A DNA stretch of 64,000 nt from Lysobacterales bacterium. Lineage in GTDB: Bacteria > Pseudomonadota > Gammaproteobacteria > Xanthomonadales > Rhodanobacteraceae. The notes under the pieces are model-generated. The model saw only the letters and a program-made list of their open reading frames with translations. It searched no databases and was not told where the DNA came from. The position numbers and the translations under genes were made by a program. Location of the stretch: NCBI GenBank assembly GCA_021324945.1, contig JAJPID010000065.1, positions 62,001-126,000 of the forward strand. Direction: 5' to 3'. How positions within the stretch are numbered: the first letter of the stretch is position 1; each line of letters begins with the position of its first letter. This document shows, piece after piece, positions 63,065 through 64,000 of the stretch.

Positions 63065-64000
63065 TCATCCGTGCCGCATCTGCGATTTCGAGCCGACCGA
63101 TCCTTGCCGCTCGGTCGCTTGCCGCCACTGCTCGGTTTTCTCGCGAAGCTGCGCGCCGAGTTGCGCCTTGGTTTCCTTCTGCCTTCCGCGCTGCGCTTCC
63201 TGGCGTCCGGCAAGTTGCGATTCCACTTCCTGCATCTGCTCGTGCAGGTCTTTCACCACCTTCAAGTCTTTCTCGTCCAGCGGCGCACCCTTGGCGGCCG
63301 ACAGACGTTGCTCCATCGCGTCCTGGCTGTAATCTAACGCCGCCATGATTCGGCGCACCGACAACGACAAGCCCTGCTCGTAGCCAGAATTGCGCGCAGC
63401 GAGATCGTTGATGTCGAGCTTCTGGTTGGCCTCGAAGAGCCGCAGGCGTGCATTGGCTTCCGCGGTTTGGTTCTTCGATATGACCGCCTCGTTGACGGCC
63501 TGTGCAGCCTGCCGACGCTCCACGGAGAGCCGCGCTCGATCCTGCGCCAGCATGACGCCCTCTTCCGGCGTGAGCGCGCGCGGCTTGTTGGCGACGGCCT
63601 GCGCCAGGCGTTCGCCGGCCTGCGGATCGGCTTTCAGGGTCGCGGCGGCCTTGTCCCAGATCTGCCCGTAATCGCGCTTGCCGGCCACGTGCAGTTCATC
63701 CAGTCCGCGCTCGGCGCGCTCGGCGGCGACCTGCGCGTTCTTGATGCCGGTGGAAGGCTCTGCCCCGGGGCCGCTGGCCCCGCGGCGTTCTACGCCTGCG
63801 CGGTCTTGTGTTGTGCGGCTGTAGGCGATGTCGGAACTGCGAGGATCCGCAGTGTCGGTTAAGGCGTTTCCGTCCCCGCCAACGCGTTTCGGTTGAGGTT
63901 GTCCACCACTTTCTGCGCGCTCGCGTGGCGATCCGACATTTCCTTCGGCGTCATTGTCCAAGTGCCCGTTCTCGCTTGCTCTGCCAGCCTGCGCTGACGA
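63065..64000 (-). CDS. C-terminal part of a large mobile-element protein, open at the window edge
   Basis: The frame is open from the right edge to its stop at 63065 (312 codons visible). The sequence is hydrophilic and mostly helical: ISKNQTAEANARLRLFEANQ, KLDINDLAARNSGYEQGLSL, VRRIMAALDYSQDAMEQRLS and a long Gln/Glu/Arg coiled coil (VVKDLHEQMQEVESQLAGRQ). It resembles the C-terminal regions of huge polyvalent proteins of phages and conjugative elements. A TTG at 63961 could act as a start but the frame continues beyond it, so I treat the gene as partial. Confidence 0.6.
   Translation of the reverse strand, partial: SSAQAGRASENGHLDNDAEGNVGSPRERAESGGQPQPKRVGGDGNALTDTADPRSSDIAYSRTTQDRAGVERRGASGPGAEPSTGIKNAQVAAERAERGLDELHVAGKRDYGQIWDKAAATLKADPQAGERLAQAVANKPRALTPEEGVMLAQDRARLSVERRQAAQAVNEAVISKNQTAEANARLRLFEANQKLDINDLAARNSGYEQGLSLSVRRIMAALDYSQDAMEQRLSAAKGAPLDEKDLKVVKDLHEQMQEVESQLAGRQEAQRGRQKETKAQLGAQLREKTEQWRQATERQGSVGSKSQMRHG

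Overview
The window is GC-rich chromosomal DNA from a gammaproteobacterium, most likely of the Xanthomonadales/Lysobacterales (Rhodanobacteraceae or Xanthomonadaceae). The pointers are a NagP-NagR-NagB-II-NagA amino-sugar locus with its own TonB-dependent receptor, a CopL-CopA-CopB copper operon, a Zur/TonB receptor/MerC-domain zinc locus, a bTHX ribosomal protein with a Lys/Ala tail, and short repeats bounded by GTCATTCCGG-like ends. Assignments rest on reading proteins and motifs by eye; no database search was run.

Layout. 1-600: end of a secreted SCPU-domain protein, a terminator and bTHX. 638-12005: N-acetylglucosamine/chitin regulon. Hexosaminidase, receptor and a glucokinase-family kinase lie on the minus strand; transporter, LacI-type repressor, SIS-type deaminase and deacetylase lie on the plus strand. 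They diverge from an intergenic region holding two CAACGTTG-centred operators. 12022-16917: metal homeostasis, with a CDF exporter, MerC-domain protein, TonB receptor under a near-consensus Zur box, a degenerate Zur-like remnant, zur and a small membrane protein. 17083-22724: gltX, an Atm1-type ABC exporter, an unrecognised two-part protein and a truncated PAS/GAF sensor. 22867-26834: copper operon ending in a c-type cytochrome. 26906-41612: housekeeping and envelope genes (rlmJ, slp, CDF transporter, mfd, rlmL, amidase, tesB, bpt). mfd carries a single-base frameshift as read here.

41768-50849: a small unknown gene, an SPFH protein with a ribbon-helix-helix gene and a perfect operator-like palindrome, two small exported or peptidase genes, an AlkA-type glycosylase, a translationally coupled Gld-like ABC cluster, and a membrane-anchored SRPBCC protein. 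51524-55926: cysteine-dioxygenase-like enzyme, tRNA-Leu(CAA), EF-hand protein, SUMF1-domain protein, rnd.

56134-59890 is the accessory part. A tRNA-Ala(CGC) gene is followed by a twice-frameshifted P4-type integrase. This runs straight into a helicase lacking its N-terminus, then an unrecognised gene of the kind found beside restriction/defence helicases, whose end collides with a 3'-truncated exported-protein gene. I read this as the wreck of a tRNA-inserted defence island reduced by deletions. 60082-63033 holds ompR/envZ and a secreted hydrolase. From 63065 to the right edge is the end of a very large mobile-element-type protein, so a second accessory region probably begins there.
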